Below the pieces are notes generated by a model. That model was not told where the DNA came from and ran no database searches. It saw nothing but the letters and a program-made list of their open reading frames with translations. Below are positions 53,780 to 63,910 of a stretch of 64,000 bases of DNA, in pieces; position 1 is the first letter of the stretch; each line of letters starts with the position of its first letter. A program made the position numbers and the translations under genes. This stretch comes from Alteromonas sp. KUL42 (lineage in GTDB: Bacteria > Pseudomonadota > Gammaproteobacteria > Enterobacterales > Alteromonadaceae), in assembly GCF_006538325.1 (NCBI RefSeq), contig NZ_BJKK01000009.1:62001-126000 (forward strand). Reading direction: 5' to 3'.

Positions 53780-56700
53780 TTAGAATCTGTAGTTGACTGC
53801 TAACTGATAGATACGACCTGTATAGGTTAGACGACTAATAGCACGCTCGTCTGTTCCTAAGAACTCTTCACCAATCTCATCCGTTAAGTTGAAAGCACGA
53901 AGGAATAATTTAGTTTTCTCGTTAAGTGCATAAGAACCAACGAAATCTAAACGTCCAATCGCTTTTCTGGTACGTGCATTGGTACCTAGGAACGAGTTTG
54001 CACCTCTAAGAGTTTGATCGTCACGCCAGTTATAAGATAAGCGTAAGCTTATACCGTCGTTTTCCCAATACGTAATCACATTGAACGATTCAGGCGAAAC
54101 ACGTGTTAACTCAACTTCGCTGCCTTCTTGGTCTAAACTTGTATAGTTAAATACGCCACCGAAGCCGTTCCATGGGTAGGGTAGGAAATCTAGTTTTTGC
54201 TGGATTGCAACTTCGTAACCTTCAACAGTGATGGTATCTGAAACATTGATTGGAGCGACAATGTTTACTTCCCTCAAGTTTTCATTTCCATCATCATCAA
54301 TGATAGGTGTTGTCTGAATACAGCCAAACTCTCGACCATTAGTCCCTGGGGTACGTTCAATATCGCCAAGTAGTCTATCGACAATTGGGTTTGTACCTGG
54401 GTCAGGGCAGAAACCTTGCTCAGAATCAAACAAGTTTGTAATGTCTTTCTTAAAATAACCTACAGAAATTGCACTACCTTCGCGGTTATACCATTCTAAT
54501 GAAATGTCGTAGTTTTTTGCCTCGTAAGGACGTACTGTCGCGGTCGGCAGGTCTAGACGAACTGTTTGGTTACCGCCCCTTAGCGCTGCGGTTGGGCGCT
54601 GAGCAAGCAGGTTTGGACGAACAATGCCTTCATAGTAAGCAGCTCTTAACAATACATCATCATGAACCTCGAAGGTGATGTTTGCCATAGGAAGCGTATG
54701 TTGATAATCATCCTCAAACGTGACTGGCGCCGCTACGCCGTTACGACCGCGTTCGTCAACTTGAGTTTCAAAACCGTCAAAGGTGTTATCTGTTTGTACA
54801 TGGCGTACACCAATGTTCCCGCGATAGGGTATTGAGCCCAATTCGCCACCAAAATCAGACATGACGTACATTGCCAAAATGTCTTGCTCTGCATCGAAAT
54901 TAAAGCCTAAGTTAGTTGGCAAACCGCTGTTTCTATCTTGTTGGTCCCAAAAACCAGTCCTATTGCGCACTAACCCTGGAAATGGTGTGCTGAAAGAAGT
55001 TGCAGTTGGAATATTATTTACGTCAGTTTCAATACCTTGTTGAAGCATTTGCAGAGCTAGAGCATTATCGATGGTTAACCATCCCGAAGTATTATCGAAC
55101 GTGCCTGGAATATTACCGCCGAAATAATCACTTTGCTGTGACGATAAGGTGTTGTCGGTCAGGAACGCATCAGAGATATTACTTGTATCAATGCCTGCCA
55201 AGCTTTGTCTCTGGTCAATACTTTCTAAAGACTCTCGTGAGAATCGCGCACCGAACTTGATAGTTTCAAAATTAAGTTTATCACCTAAGCCGAAGTCTAC
55301 AAATCGTTCTGCATTGAATTCAGCGCTGCTCAATTCGCGCGATAGATCGCGGACACGCCCCGTCACTCTGAAAGATAAGCGACGACCTTGGTTTGCATCA
55401 GAAACAGAGTTAATGCTTGAAGAGCTTAGATTTGGAACTTGCCATACTAAGTCATTGTAAACGTACGGTTGATCATACTGTCCTTGAACAACAATATTAT
55501 CTAGATTCCCGTTACCTGAATCAATTGAACCATTGAATCCTGTTGGTACACTATCTACGCCAGTTCGACGACCGTCAGCGTCCGTAAAGTTGAATGAATC
55601 ACGCCAATCCTGATTCGACAAGAATGTATAGCCGACGTTCTGAAACTGATTACTTGCTTCAGAGTGTGTGATTTTGCCATCAAACGCCCAATCTTCTGTG
55701 AAATAATCTGCATAAAGAATAATACCTTCGGTTTTTCTCTAAAGGTAGTTTCGCGATTTTCATTTTGGAGTGACCCGTTAGTGAAGTCGTATTTAGATAC
55801 TGCATAAACTAACGGGGCTCCCTCTTCGTCTGCCGTTCGGTCATAGGCAAACGGTGCTGTATCCATATCTAAAGTAACACGTGCGTCAAAGTTATCTCTG
55901 TCACGGCGACGGGTATTAAAACCGGGACTGATTGTTGTAGCTTCTTTGGTACCTGATGCCAAGTCTCGTTCTGAATAAAGTAAATGAGCACCAAGTTTAA
56001 AGTTTTCGTTTACACGATATTCGATGTTTCCTGAGAAAGAAATACGGTCACCATCGCTGTACTCACTAACATTTCGACCTCGAGCTGGCGCGGTAAGCTG
56101 CGCGTCCTCTTCCAATCCCCACTTTTCGCGATACTCTGCGATATTAGTTGCGCGAACATCACCATCTACGGTGTCAACAGAAGTGTAGTCTATAATATCG
56201 AATGTATCGCGTCTGAATGTTTGGCCTGAACCAGCAAGTTTAAATGCAACACCCAGCTTATTGTCAATTAGGTGCTTTACACCTGATATTCTGAAGTTAG
56301 GGTCAACGTTTTCCGTTAGATCTTCATAACGTCCACCTAAACTTATAGAAGCTGTTCCATCTCGCTTAGAAAGAGCCTGTTGCAACTGTTGATCTACCGT
56401 ACCCGCTATACCGCCAGCTTGCATATCCGCAGTTGGGCTCTTTACTACAGTAACGCCATCAAAAATACTTGCTTCAAAAGCAGCAAACGGGTTTGGTTCC
56501 CCGACTGAGTTAATATTGTTAGCGCCAGAAGGTGTAGCAAAAGACTGTCCAAACGCCGTTGTTTTAACGAAACCACTACCTAAACCACGAAGGCTGATTG
56601 TACTTTGTCTTCCTTCCTCGTCAGAGTTCAACTGAACACCAGGTATCGCCTGAAGTGCTTCACCAAAATCTAATGCTGGCAAAGCATCGATATCGGTAGC

Positions 56701-56949
56701 AGAAATTGCATCGACAATAGATGCAGCATTGCGTTTGGTGTTAAGGGCATTTTCAAGTGACGCTCTTACACCCGATACTTCAATAACTTCTACATCGTCA
56801 TCAATCTGATTTTTCTCAGTACTCTGCTGTGCGTTATTGACTGCAGTATTAACCTCTTGAGCTAGCAGTGTAGGAGAGCTAATGGTTAATAATAGTGCAG
56901 CTGTGTTGCCCAACAGCTTTCTATTAATATTTGATCTTGTGTTTTGCAT
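53780..56949 (-). pseudogene. TonB-dependent receptor, interrupted by one frameshift
   Basis: Two overlapping frames encode one ~1056-residue receptor. The N-terminal part has a signal peptide (ending S-P-T-L-L-A-Q), a TonB-box-like V-E-V-I-E-V-S-G-V-R-A-S and a plug with L-P-A-L-D-F-G-E-A-L-Q-A-I-P-G-V-Q-L. At the T-run 55732-55736 (A-run on the coding strand) the frame is lost; one extra A gives R-E-K-T-E-G-I-I-L-Y-A-D and leads without break into the second frame, which ends in Y-R-F. It is paralogous to the divergent receptor at 57611. Start 56949 has AGG upstream. All other features are intact, so a sequencing error is a real possibility. Confidence 0.85.
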
Positions 56950-57610
56950 CGACCTAGTCTCTTGGTTGTGTGATTTAAGTGTGTGTCTCTTAAAAGTCTT
57001 GTAAAAGATTTGTGAAGCAATATTAACCGTACAAAACAATCAAAACAAGTCATAAGGCATCATTTTCATTTATTTTGACTTTATTGGGCGTTTAGAGTTG
57101 TGCGAGACATGACTAAACAACGCAGTTCTAGGCGCATTTCTAATATGTGTATATTCTTTAGTCTATAAAAGATAGATGGATTTGTACGACACGTAGTCGA
57201 CCTTTTCCCTATCTGGTTACCGTGTTGATATTGATATCCATAAAAGCAATTGTTGTTGCGCATTTGTTAACAAATTAAGCCTATGTCTAATAGACCGCTG
57301 GTGATTATAAATGCTTATATGTTCCCGGATATTAACAGGTGGTTTAATAAGTTAAGTTAGCACAATAAATATCGATAAACTATTTACGTCATACATTTCA
57401 ATTAATTACGAGACTATCGGACAGGTCTGTTACTTTTTAAATTACGTTGAACAACCTTGCTTGTGTAAAAAAAGACCCAAAATGATTGAAAATGACTTGA
57501 TCTTGAGCGGCGGGGTGTTAATGTTATGTTAATTCGTATTTAGTAAAAATTGAATATTGCGAATTTATGAACAGAAAGCACATTACAAACTAATCTTTAA
57601 GGTAAAACCG
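56950..57610. promoter_or_regulatory. Divergent intergenic region between two TonB receptors
   Basis: A 661-bp AT-rich gap holds the promoters of both receptors. A 60-codon frame on the minus strand has no ribosome site or known relative and is not called. I see no repeat shared by the two flanks, although both genes begin with closely similar signal peptides. Confidence 0.5.
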
Positions 57611-60600
57611 ATGGCTACTAAAAAACACTCTAAATCGGCATTTAAGGTCAAAGCTATAATGGTTGGTTCAGCCGCTGCGCTCACGATGGTAAGTTCACCA
57701 ACTCTACTGGCGCAGGAAGTAAAAACAGCGCTCGATAACGCAAACTCTGCTCAAAGCGTAGAAGAAAATGCGATTGATGAATCAGAAGTAGAGATAATTG
57801 AAGTTTCAGGGTTTAGAGGCGCTCTAGAACAATCTTTATTTACTAAAAGAAGCGCTGACTCTGTTGTCGACGCCATTTCCCCATCGGACATGGAATTACT
57901 CCCAGCTCTTGATTTAGGTGAAGCGTTGCAGGCTCTGCCTGGTATCCAATTAAATCGCGATGATGGAACCCGAGATGGGGAAATCAGTCTCCGCGGTCTT
58001 CCGGGTAGTTTTGTTCTTACCACTGCCGGTGGACAGTCAATTGCAACACCAAGCCGAAGTGAAAGTGATGCGGGTGTCGCCAATCCATTCGGTGCTTTCG
58101 AAGCGGGTATATTCGATGGTGTAAACGTAATTAAAAGTCCAACTGCCGATTTGCAAGTGGGTGGCATAGCTGGGATAGTCGATCTCAAATTCCAAAGAGC
58201 ATTAAGTAAAAAAGATAATTTCTTAAAAGTTGATTTGGGAACTCGATACGAGGACCTATCAGATGAATTTAACAAAACCTACAGATTTCAGGGTGTTAAA
58301 CACTTTTTAGACGGTCGACTTGGTGTTGCGTTCAAAGCTGCTGGCTCTGAGCAAAACTATCGTCGCGACACAGTGAATTTCACGCAATATACTGATTTGG
58401 TAACTTTCAATCAGGAAACTGGTGAGCAAACCGGTGTCAGACCTGTAATTAGCTCGGAAGCCATTGACGCATACCGTGCACAACATGGTTTAGAAGATAA
58501 CTCACAAATTCGCGTTATTTCTCGCGCAGGTCAAGCTGCGGAAGTACGAAATGGTGATCGTCACTCAGGCGCGCTGAACATTGAGTTTATGGCTACTGAC
58601 AGCTTAAAGCTTGGACTGGATTATATTTACACAAAAAGAACGCTCGACCAGAGTAACTTGGAAGATACTCAGTTTCTTCTTCGCAGGCAAGCGGATAACG
58701 CGCAACAGCAAATAACGTTGTTAGGCGCGCCGTCAGCCTCAGGCTTTGCGGGGCCTGGTGAGCCTCAAACCTATACTGTCGGTCATGCCAGTATCACAAA
58801 CGTCAATTGGCAGCCAGCGAATCGTTTGTTTCAATTTACAGAAGATGCTAAAGGGCTCTTCTTGTATGGGGATTACGTAAAAGACGATTGGAAGATAGAC
58901 GCTAAATTTTCGAAATCAGAGTCAGAAAATTTCTTTATCAACGAAGGTCTTGATGTGCGACATTTAGTTGACGGCGCAAGAGGGCGTTGGAATCCGACGG
59001 GAATCGATGTAGAAATCAATACAGGAAACGGTGACCTTGGTCAGGCTTTTATCAATGTATTAGACCCTTCTGCTCTTAATTCCTTCACCTATGATGGTGA
59101 CTGGAGTGCTCCAAATATATCTGCGTTTAACAGTGGCCTCAACCGTTCTGCTAATGGTGATAGACGAGTAGATTTTTATGTAAATGGGCGTGTTGATAAC
59201 CCAATTCGTGAAATGGACTCGGGAGAATTCAACGTATTTCGATACACAGACCTTGGATTTAAAGATGTTTTTCGTTTGGACTCCGTTAAAGGTGGTTATC
59301 GGTATCAAACAGAGGAACTTATCAACAATGACCTTCGTATAGGGGCGGGGGGCATCAATGTTGATGCGTTAACAACAGAGAACTTATTCGGAGATACAAG
59401 TCTGTTTGTAGAAACTCAAGGGGAATTCTTTAATGGTAACTTCCCTGGCTCATTCGGTCCAGATAGTGGCTGGATAACGTTGAATGCAGAAAGGCTTCGT
59501 CCGCTACTTCAAGAAGGCATACAAGATAGATTACCTGGTGCAAAACTGGCATCACCTACAGGTTGGGCAGTGCGAGAAGCGGGTGGAAGAAACCAATTCT
59601 TCGCACGTAATTTCAGTACCACCCAAGATATTGATGCTGCGTATATTATGGGTAACTTCAGCGGTACCTTAGGTGACGTCTTCTACTCGGGAAACTTGGG
59701 GTTACGTCGAGTTGAAACGGAGAATGAATTTGTTGGTCCATTTGTTGATGCGAACAATGTCCTTCAGACTCGAACATCTACTAATAATTATGCTCATAAT
59801 TTAACGTCGTGGAACATTAAATTTGAACTAATTGAGGATGTCATTTTGAGAATGGCGGGTTATGAAGCACTTGTAAGACCAAATCTTCGTAGCCAAAACC
59901 CAACTACAATTATCACACCGAGTGAAAACGATGATGGTGATGTAACTGGCGTACGTGTTGATTTACCTGCTTCCGAAGTAGAACCATACACAGCAGATAA
60001 CTTTGATGCATCGTTAGAATGGTATAACCGTCAAGGAAGTGCGATTTCTATAGGTTATTTTACGAAAGAAATTACAGGTTTATTCGGAACTGAACCAATT
60101 TGTGGTGACGATATTCCAAGTGATGTCAGCGAAGGGCTTTTCGGCGAAACAGGTTTGGTTGAAGGTAGTGGAACAGGTGGCCTTGAATGTCGTGAATTGA
60201 CCCCATTTACAGATTCTCAAGGTAATGTTAATGAGGATGGCCGTCGTATTACTGTAAATCGTTCTATCAATACTGAGGGTTCGATAAAGGTTTCCGGTTA
60301 TGAATTAGCTGTTCAACAGAAACTCGATTTTTTGCCATACCCTTGGAATGGTTTCGGTGGTGTATTCAATTACACGAAAATCAACACTGACGAATCTGAA
60401 GATGGAACAACTCTGTTGAGGGTTTCGCCGGAATCATATAACTTGGTTGGATATTGGGAGAATGACGGAATAAGTATTCGTCTATCTTATAACTGGCGTG
60501 AAGCGCAGCAGCTCTCGCAAAATATCATTCTCGACGGGACTAACAGTGCATTCTTGGGAACAGATGCGCGATTTGAAACGAGCCGTGGCCGTCTAGATTT

Positions 60601-60763
60601 GGCTGTAAACTATAATTATAGCAAAAACTTAAGGTTCGATTTCCGTGCATTCAACTTAACTGAAGACCAAGGTTATGAGTATATTGGCGGCAATGAAGAT
60701 GCTGTTAACCGTATTCGTTTTGATGGGCGTACTTACAGCTTCAACGTTGGGTATACATTTTAA
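57611..60763 (+). CDS. TonB-dependent receptor (TIGR01782 type)
   Basis: A 1050-residue outer-membrane receptor. It has a signal peptide ending S-P-T-L-L-A-Q, a TonB-box-like E-I-I-E-V-S-G-F-R-G, a plug with L-P-A-L-D-L-G-E-A-L-Q-A-L-P-G-I-Q-L, and a barrel closing with F-N-V-G-Y-T-F. Large parts match the divergent receptor at 53780, for example L-P-Y-P-W-N-G-F-G-G-V-F-N-Y-T near the C-terminus. ATG 57611 has AAGG upstream; a frame extension to 57557 lacks support. The substrate is unknown; nearby K+ genes and the recombinase give no hint. Confidence 0.93.
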   Translation: MATKKHSKSAFKVKAIMVGSAAALTMVSSPTLLAQEVKTALDNANSAQSVEENAIDESEVEIIEVSGFRGALEQSLFTKRSADSVVDAISPSDMELLPALDLGEALQALPGIQLNRDDGTRDGEISLRGLPGSFVLTTAGGQSIATPSRSESDAGVANPFGAFEAGIFDGVNVIKSPTADLQVGGIAGIVDLKFQRALSKKDNFLKVDLGTRYEDLSDEFNKTYRFQGVKHFLDGRLGVAFKAAGSEQNYRRDTVNFTQYTDLVTFNQETGEQTGVRPVISSEAIDAYRAQHGLEDNSQIRVISRAGQAAEVRNGDRHSGALNIEFMATDSLKLGLDYIYTKRTLDQSNLEDTQFLLRRQADNAQQQITLLGAPSASGFAGPGEPQTYTVGHASITNVNWQPANRLFQFTEDAKGLFLYGDYVKDDWKIDAKFSKSESENFFINEGLDVRHLVDGARGRWNPTGIDVEINTGNGDLGQAFINVLDPSALNSFTYDGDWSAPNISAFNSGLNRSANGDRRVDFYVNGRVDNPIREMDSGEFNVFRYTDLGFKDVFRLDSVKGGYRYQTEELINNDLRIGAGGINVDALTTENLFGDTSLFVETQGEFFNGNFPGSFGPDSGWITLNAERLRPLLQEGIQDRLPGAKLASPTGWAVREAGGRNQFFARNFSTTQDIDAAYIMGNFSGTLGDVFYSGNLGLRRVETENEFVGPFVDANNVLQTRTSTNNYAHNLTSWNIKFELIEDVILRMAGYEALVRPNLRSQNPTTIITPSENDDGDVTGVRVDLPASEVEPYTADNFDASLEWYNRQGSAISIGYFTKEITGLFGTEPICGDDIPSDVSEGLFGETGLVEGSGTGGLECRELTPFTDSQGNVNEDGRRITVNRSINTEGSIKVSGYELAVQQKLDFLPYPWNGFGGVFNYTKINTDESEDGTTLLRVSPESYNLVGYWENDGISIRLSYNWREAQQLSQNIILDGTNSAFLGTDARFETSRGRLDLAVNYNYSKNLRFDFRAFNLTEDQGYEYIGGNEDAVNRIRFDGRTYSFNVGYTF

Positions 60764-60796
60764 GGTAAGCGTTTAACACAAACGGTTGTGTGTGCC

Positions 60797-60831
60797 AAAG
60801 GTCAAGCATGTAAAAGTGTTTGGCCTTTTTT
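60797..60831 (+). terminator. Terminator after TonB receptor
   Basis: A 9-bp stem (AAAGGTCAA / TTGGCCTTT, one T-G pair) with a 14-base loop, followed by TTT. It lies 33 bp after the receptor stop. Confidence 0.8.
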
Positions 60832-60979
60832 AATATTTTAGGTGGATAAACTAAAACCCTCGACTTAATGTTCCCTTGGAAAGGTTTAGCGTTTTTAAAA
60901 GGGGATGGGCGTAACGATGCGTTAGTAAATGCATGTCATTATCAGACTGTGCCTTTCTAATTAGTCAACTCCGCTCTGA

Positions 60980-61951
60980 CTACCGAACTTTCGCCATTCC
61001 AGTTTTTCCGGCCTGATACTGTTTTGCATAACGAATAGCCATAGTTTCGTTTTTCCAGTTGCCTGAAAGAACTATTTCTGCCATAGGTACATCGGCTTCC
61101 ATCATAGTGAGCACACCCCCAGTGCGTGTGCTGTGACATGTAAACTTACCATCAGCATTTAATGTTACACCTATCGCTTCATACCGTTTCAACAGTGCTT
61201 GATATTGCATAGGCGCTTCTTGGATCGTTTGCTTTGGGGATAACTTCCTAAAAATGAACCCTTCAGAAATCTGCGCTTTTTCAAGCCACTTCTTAAGCAA
61301 CGAGGACGTTTCATTAGAAAAGAAACCAAAGTGTCCATCACCTAGTTGGTCGGTTTTCGAGCGAGGTGCGAATACGGTTCTTGCTTGCCAATCGATATGC
61401 TTAACTTCAATGGCCAATATATTCGATGCTCGAAATAAGGTATCAATAGCCAAGTTGATCAAAACTGCATCGCGTAACCCCAGTAGAGAGTCGGTATCAA
61501 CAGCACAACTTGCTTCGCGAACGTGGTGTAGTTTTAGAGGTTTTGCCTGCTTCTGTACGGAAGGCTTTTCTTTTAGTTTGCCGTTTACATATCTATTAAA
61601 TAACTTTGAATGCTTCCAAGGATCTGGCAATTCGCTAACTCCTATAAAAAAGCGTATTGCAGCGAGTTTACGTTTAATAGTGTGATGTTTTAGCTCTGTG
61701 ATCATTAGACCATCAAAGAATGCCTGACATGATCGCTTTGTTATTTTCCAGTCACTTGCTAGAGCTGGTAATTCGTTTTTACGGCAAAATTGTAGGTATT
61801 GGTTAAAATCTGATTGATATGCTTTACGAGTATTAAACGACATCGTTTCCCATACAGAATCGCGCAACTCTGTCAGGTTTTCTACAACGCTTATTTTATG
61901 TTCGTTGTTAAGAGCGAAGTCGTTCTGAGATAGAGAAAGTGTCTTAGTCAT
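60980..61951 (-). CDS. Tyrosine recombinase/integrase
   Basis: A 323-residue site-specific recombinase with an N-terminal SAM-like core-binding domain (~30-120) and a catalytic domain. The active-site set is complete: Arg174 in L-F-R-A-S-N, Lys199 in R-S-K-T-D, His273 and Arg276 in C-H-S-T-R-T-G, Trp299 in G-N-W-K-N and Tyr308 in R-Y-A-K-Q-Y, nine residues after the Trp. It is not an IntI by eye, because the IntI-specific insert near the second motif is not apparent. It diverges from the RHH-like gene and probably moves or once moved the small element in which both lie. Confidence 0.9.
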   Translation of the reverse strand: MTKTLSLSQNDFALNNEHKISVVENLTELRDSVWETMSFNTRKAYQSDFNQYLQFCRKNELPALASDWKITKRSCQAFFDGLMITELKHHTIKRKLAAIRFFIGVSELPDPWKHSKLFNRYVNGKLKEKPSVQKQAKPLKLHHVREASCAVDTDSLLGLRDAVLINLAIDTLFRASNILAIEVKHIDWQARTVFAPRSKTDQLGDGHFGFFSNETSSLLKKWLEKAQISEGFIFRKLSPKQTIQEAPMQYQALLKRYEAIGVTLNADGKFTCHSTRTGGVLTMMEADVPMAEIVLSGNWKNETMAIRYAKQYQAGKTGMAKVR

Positions 61952-62016
61952 TTCATTATTCGATATAACTTTAATTATCTATAATAATAAAATAGCACAG
62001 CAAAGAGAGTAAATAA

Positions 62017-62034
62017 AGCGTTACATATAACGCT
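62017..62034. promoter_or_regulatory. Operator-like palindrome, copy 1
   Basis: AGCGTTA, four bases, TAACGCT: a perfect 7-bp inverted repeat in the gap between the divergent recombinase and RHH-like genes, 66 bp upstream of the recombinase start. A second copy lies at 62079. Candidate binding site for the adjacent RHH-like protein or a recombinase arm site. Confidence 0.6.
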
Positions 62035-62078
62035 TGCACAAAATAACAATAGTAGGGTAGCTACAGTCGTGATATAAA

Positions 62079-62096
62079 AGCGTTATAAGTAACGCA
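62079..62096. promoter_or_regulatory. Operator-like palindrome, copy 2
   Basis: AGCGTTA, four bases, TAACGCA: the same element with one mismatch in the inverted repeat, ending 16 bp before the GTG start of the RHH-like gene. Its spacing from copy 1 is 62 bp, about six helical turns. The position suits autorepression. Confidence 0.6.
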
Positions 62097-62112
62097 AACG
62101 CAGGGCAGGGTA

Positions 62113-62736
62113 GTGAGCAACGATACGGTTTGGCAGGAATATATAGAAAATAATTTTGATAAATTCATTTCATCTTTAAAAAGCGACGATTTTATAAGTG
62201 GCGAAAAAGAAATTATAAGCGATGAAGATATTAATTTTTTAGAGCCTAAAAAGACTTATGATTGCCTTAGAAAAATAATTACTCAAGATGCCATTAAAAA
62301 GCTTCAAAATAGATTTAGAGCGCACAAACACAGAGAAAAAAGAGGAATAAAAAATCTTCAATTAAAATCACATTCTCTTAATATGCTTGATAAGTTTAAA
62401 GCGCAGGTGGGCGCCGACACATTGGAAGAGGCGATAGACTTTTTATTGTCACCGGACTATCGCGAGTATGAACACGATGTGGACCTGGCTAAGCAGCGGT
62501 TAGGCGAAGGAAATTTTGATAGCACCGAATTGATGCTCGACAGCTTTACCAAAAGACTGAAAAACTACGACAGAGAGCGCTTATCGTTAATGATCGCGCT
62601 GGCGTTCAACGAAGGCTGGAGAGCTGCAAAGCAAACAAAAAAGCGTACCGGCAATCCCCGCCAAGAAGCGCTCAACCAGTCAGACTTATATAACAGCGTA
62701 GTGAAATTAATAGCAAGGAGTAATAATGTTGATTGA
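62113..62736 (+). CDS. RHH-like DNA-binding protein of a small mobile element
   Basis: A 207-residue protein with an acidic N-terminal ~45 residues, a basic linker (H-K-H-R-E-K-R-G-I-K, ~71-80), and then a stretch that reads like a ribbon-helix-helix fold: strand K-N-L-Q-L-K-S, helix H-S-L-N-M-L-D-K-F-K-A-Q-V-G, helix T-L-E-E-A-I-D-F-L-L-S (80-113). A helical C-terminus follows. The start is GTG with AGGG upstream. Two palindromes lie just before it, and it overlaps the nuclease-like gene by 11 bp. It is probably a repressor or specificity partner; I know no named family for the full protein. Confidence 0.6.
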   Translation: MSNDTVWQEYIENNFDKFISSLKSDDFISGEKEIISDEDINFLEPKKTYDCLRKIITQDAIKKLQNRFRAHKHREKRGIKNLQLKSHSLNMLDKFKAQVGADTLEEAIDFLLSPDYREYEHDVDLAKQRLGEGNFDSTELMLDSFTKRLKNYDRERLSLMIALAFNEGWRAAKQTKKRTGNPRQEALNQSDLYNSVVKLIARSNNVD

Positions 62737-63439
62737 AGATAACACATGGAAAATTTTTGCGCCCTACAACATATTGGTGTCGCTTAGAGGGCTAATGGAC
62801 GAAGTCTGTAACCAGATTGTCGAATATAGAAACAGCGTGCCCATTGTGCCAGTACTGTGCCTGCCTACAGCCGCTAAGGAAATATCGCTGACACCGCTCA
62901 TTATGCAATCTGCCTACAATCTACAGAGAAATGACAAGGCGGTCTTTTATCCAGTATCGGAGCTGACCGCTACACGAAATAAAAATGAATCAAAGGGGCG
63001 CATTGATATAGGTCTATTCAGTAAGAGACACGCCACTTTTATTGAATGCAAAGCTGTAAGAACCAGCGCAACCAACAACAACAATAGAATTTAAAAGGCG
63101 TTAAACAAAGCAACGGATCAGCTTCTCGATATAGATATGGAGACACTGCTATTCAATTCACCAAAAGATACAATTAGTAATATTCGTGCGAATAACAAGC
63201 TTATACCAATGGTCGCAATCAATGTGACATGCGATAAGAATAGGGTAGAAGATCGAGACAGTCTATTTTTGAAAAAAGTAGAATCAATTCGTGATGGTTT
63301 CCGAAATTCAATGATAGTACAGGTCAGATATAAGCCGCACTTTATTCGTTATAATGGTGACATTGATGTAAAAGTTGAGGATAGAAAGCTAATGTCTATT
63401 GGTCATGTTTTTATTTTAAAAGAAGTTTTCAAAAGCTAA
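62726..63439 (+). pseudogene. Nuclease-like gene interrupted by an in-frame stop
   Basis: One frame of 237 codons is split by a TAA at 63092-63094 after residue 122. The same frame continues as K-A-L-N-K-A-T-D-Q-L-L-D-I-D and ends at 63439, so a single point change broke it. The first part contains G-R-I-D-I-G-L-F and T-F-I-E-C-K-A (Asp94, Glu107, Lys109), the D-x(n)-E-x-K core of PD-(D/E)XK nucleases. AAGGAG precedes the ATG, and it overlaps the RHH-like gene by 11 bp. Without the stop it would be a small nuclease-like protein. The continuation from 63137 could also be translated separately. Confidence 0.7.
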
Positions 63440-63873
63440 ATTTGGTGAGTCTCAACTTGTTCTGACATTTTAGATAATAGAAAGGTATAAATTACGAAGG
63501 GCTGTTGTTTACGTGAAGTAGAAGTTTGCACTCTGGGGGACAGAGGTCGGCTATGAGTAAAGCGGACATTGACCACAACCAATGCGCTGGTCCGCTTCAG
63601 ACAAACAGCAGACGTTCAGGGCTCTCTGCTCTTGATTCCGATATTTACCATAAGCGGAAGTTAATATGCTTTATTCTGACTGACTCTTCAGTGGCATAAA
63701 GCAGTTATTCAGACCACAATAGTCCACAGGATGCGCCTCCAAAAGCCGAATGTTGAATATTACAATTGATAACCAACCCTACAACTCCAAATTTTTATTA
63801 CAAAGCGATTTACGAGCCACCTCCCCATTTTGTCAAAAGAAGTCGAATGATCGTCATGGGGGTAAGTAAATCC
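63440..63873. other. Intergenic region, right side of mobile element
   Basis: About 430 bp between the broken nuclease-like gene and the RND pump terminator. No frame with a domain or ribosome site was found; a 69-codon frame starting at 63766 is a shadow of the pump end. The far attachment site of the recombinase may lie here, but no direct repeat of the left side was recognised. Confidence 0.45.
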
Positions 63874-63903
63874 GGGGCATTGATTTATAAACCCAAATGC
63901 CCC
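63874..63903 (-). terminator. Terminator of the RND pump gene
   Basis: An 8-bp perfect stem (GGGGCATT / AATGCCCC) with a 14-base loop, 8 bp beyond the stop codon of the minus-strand pump gene. The T-tract is weak (GGATTTACTT). Confidence 0.55.
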
Positions 63904-63910
63904 AGTGCTG

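Noticed and set aside
55728..55740. Programmed frameshifting in the TonB receptor
   Set aside because: The coding-strand GAGAAAAACCG is read as AGA GAA AAA CCG, so an A-AAA-AAC heptamer is out of phase. A missing base explains it better.
57081..57263. 60-codon frame between the divergent TonB receptors
   Set aside because: Located in a promoter region, without ribosome site or family resemblance.
60980..61951. Recombinase as an integron integrase for the attC cassettes
   Set aside because: It lies 26 kb from the attC sites, and I could not see the extra segment typical of IntI. It belongs with the RHH-like element.
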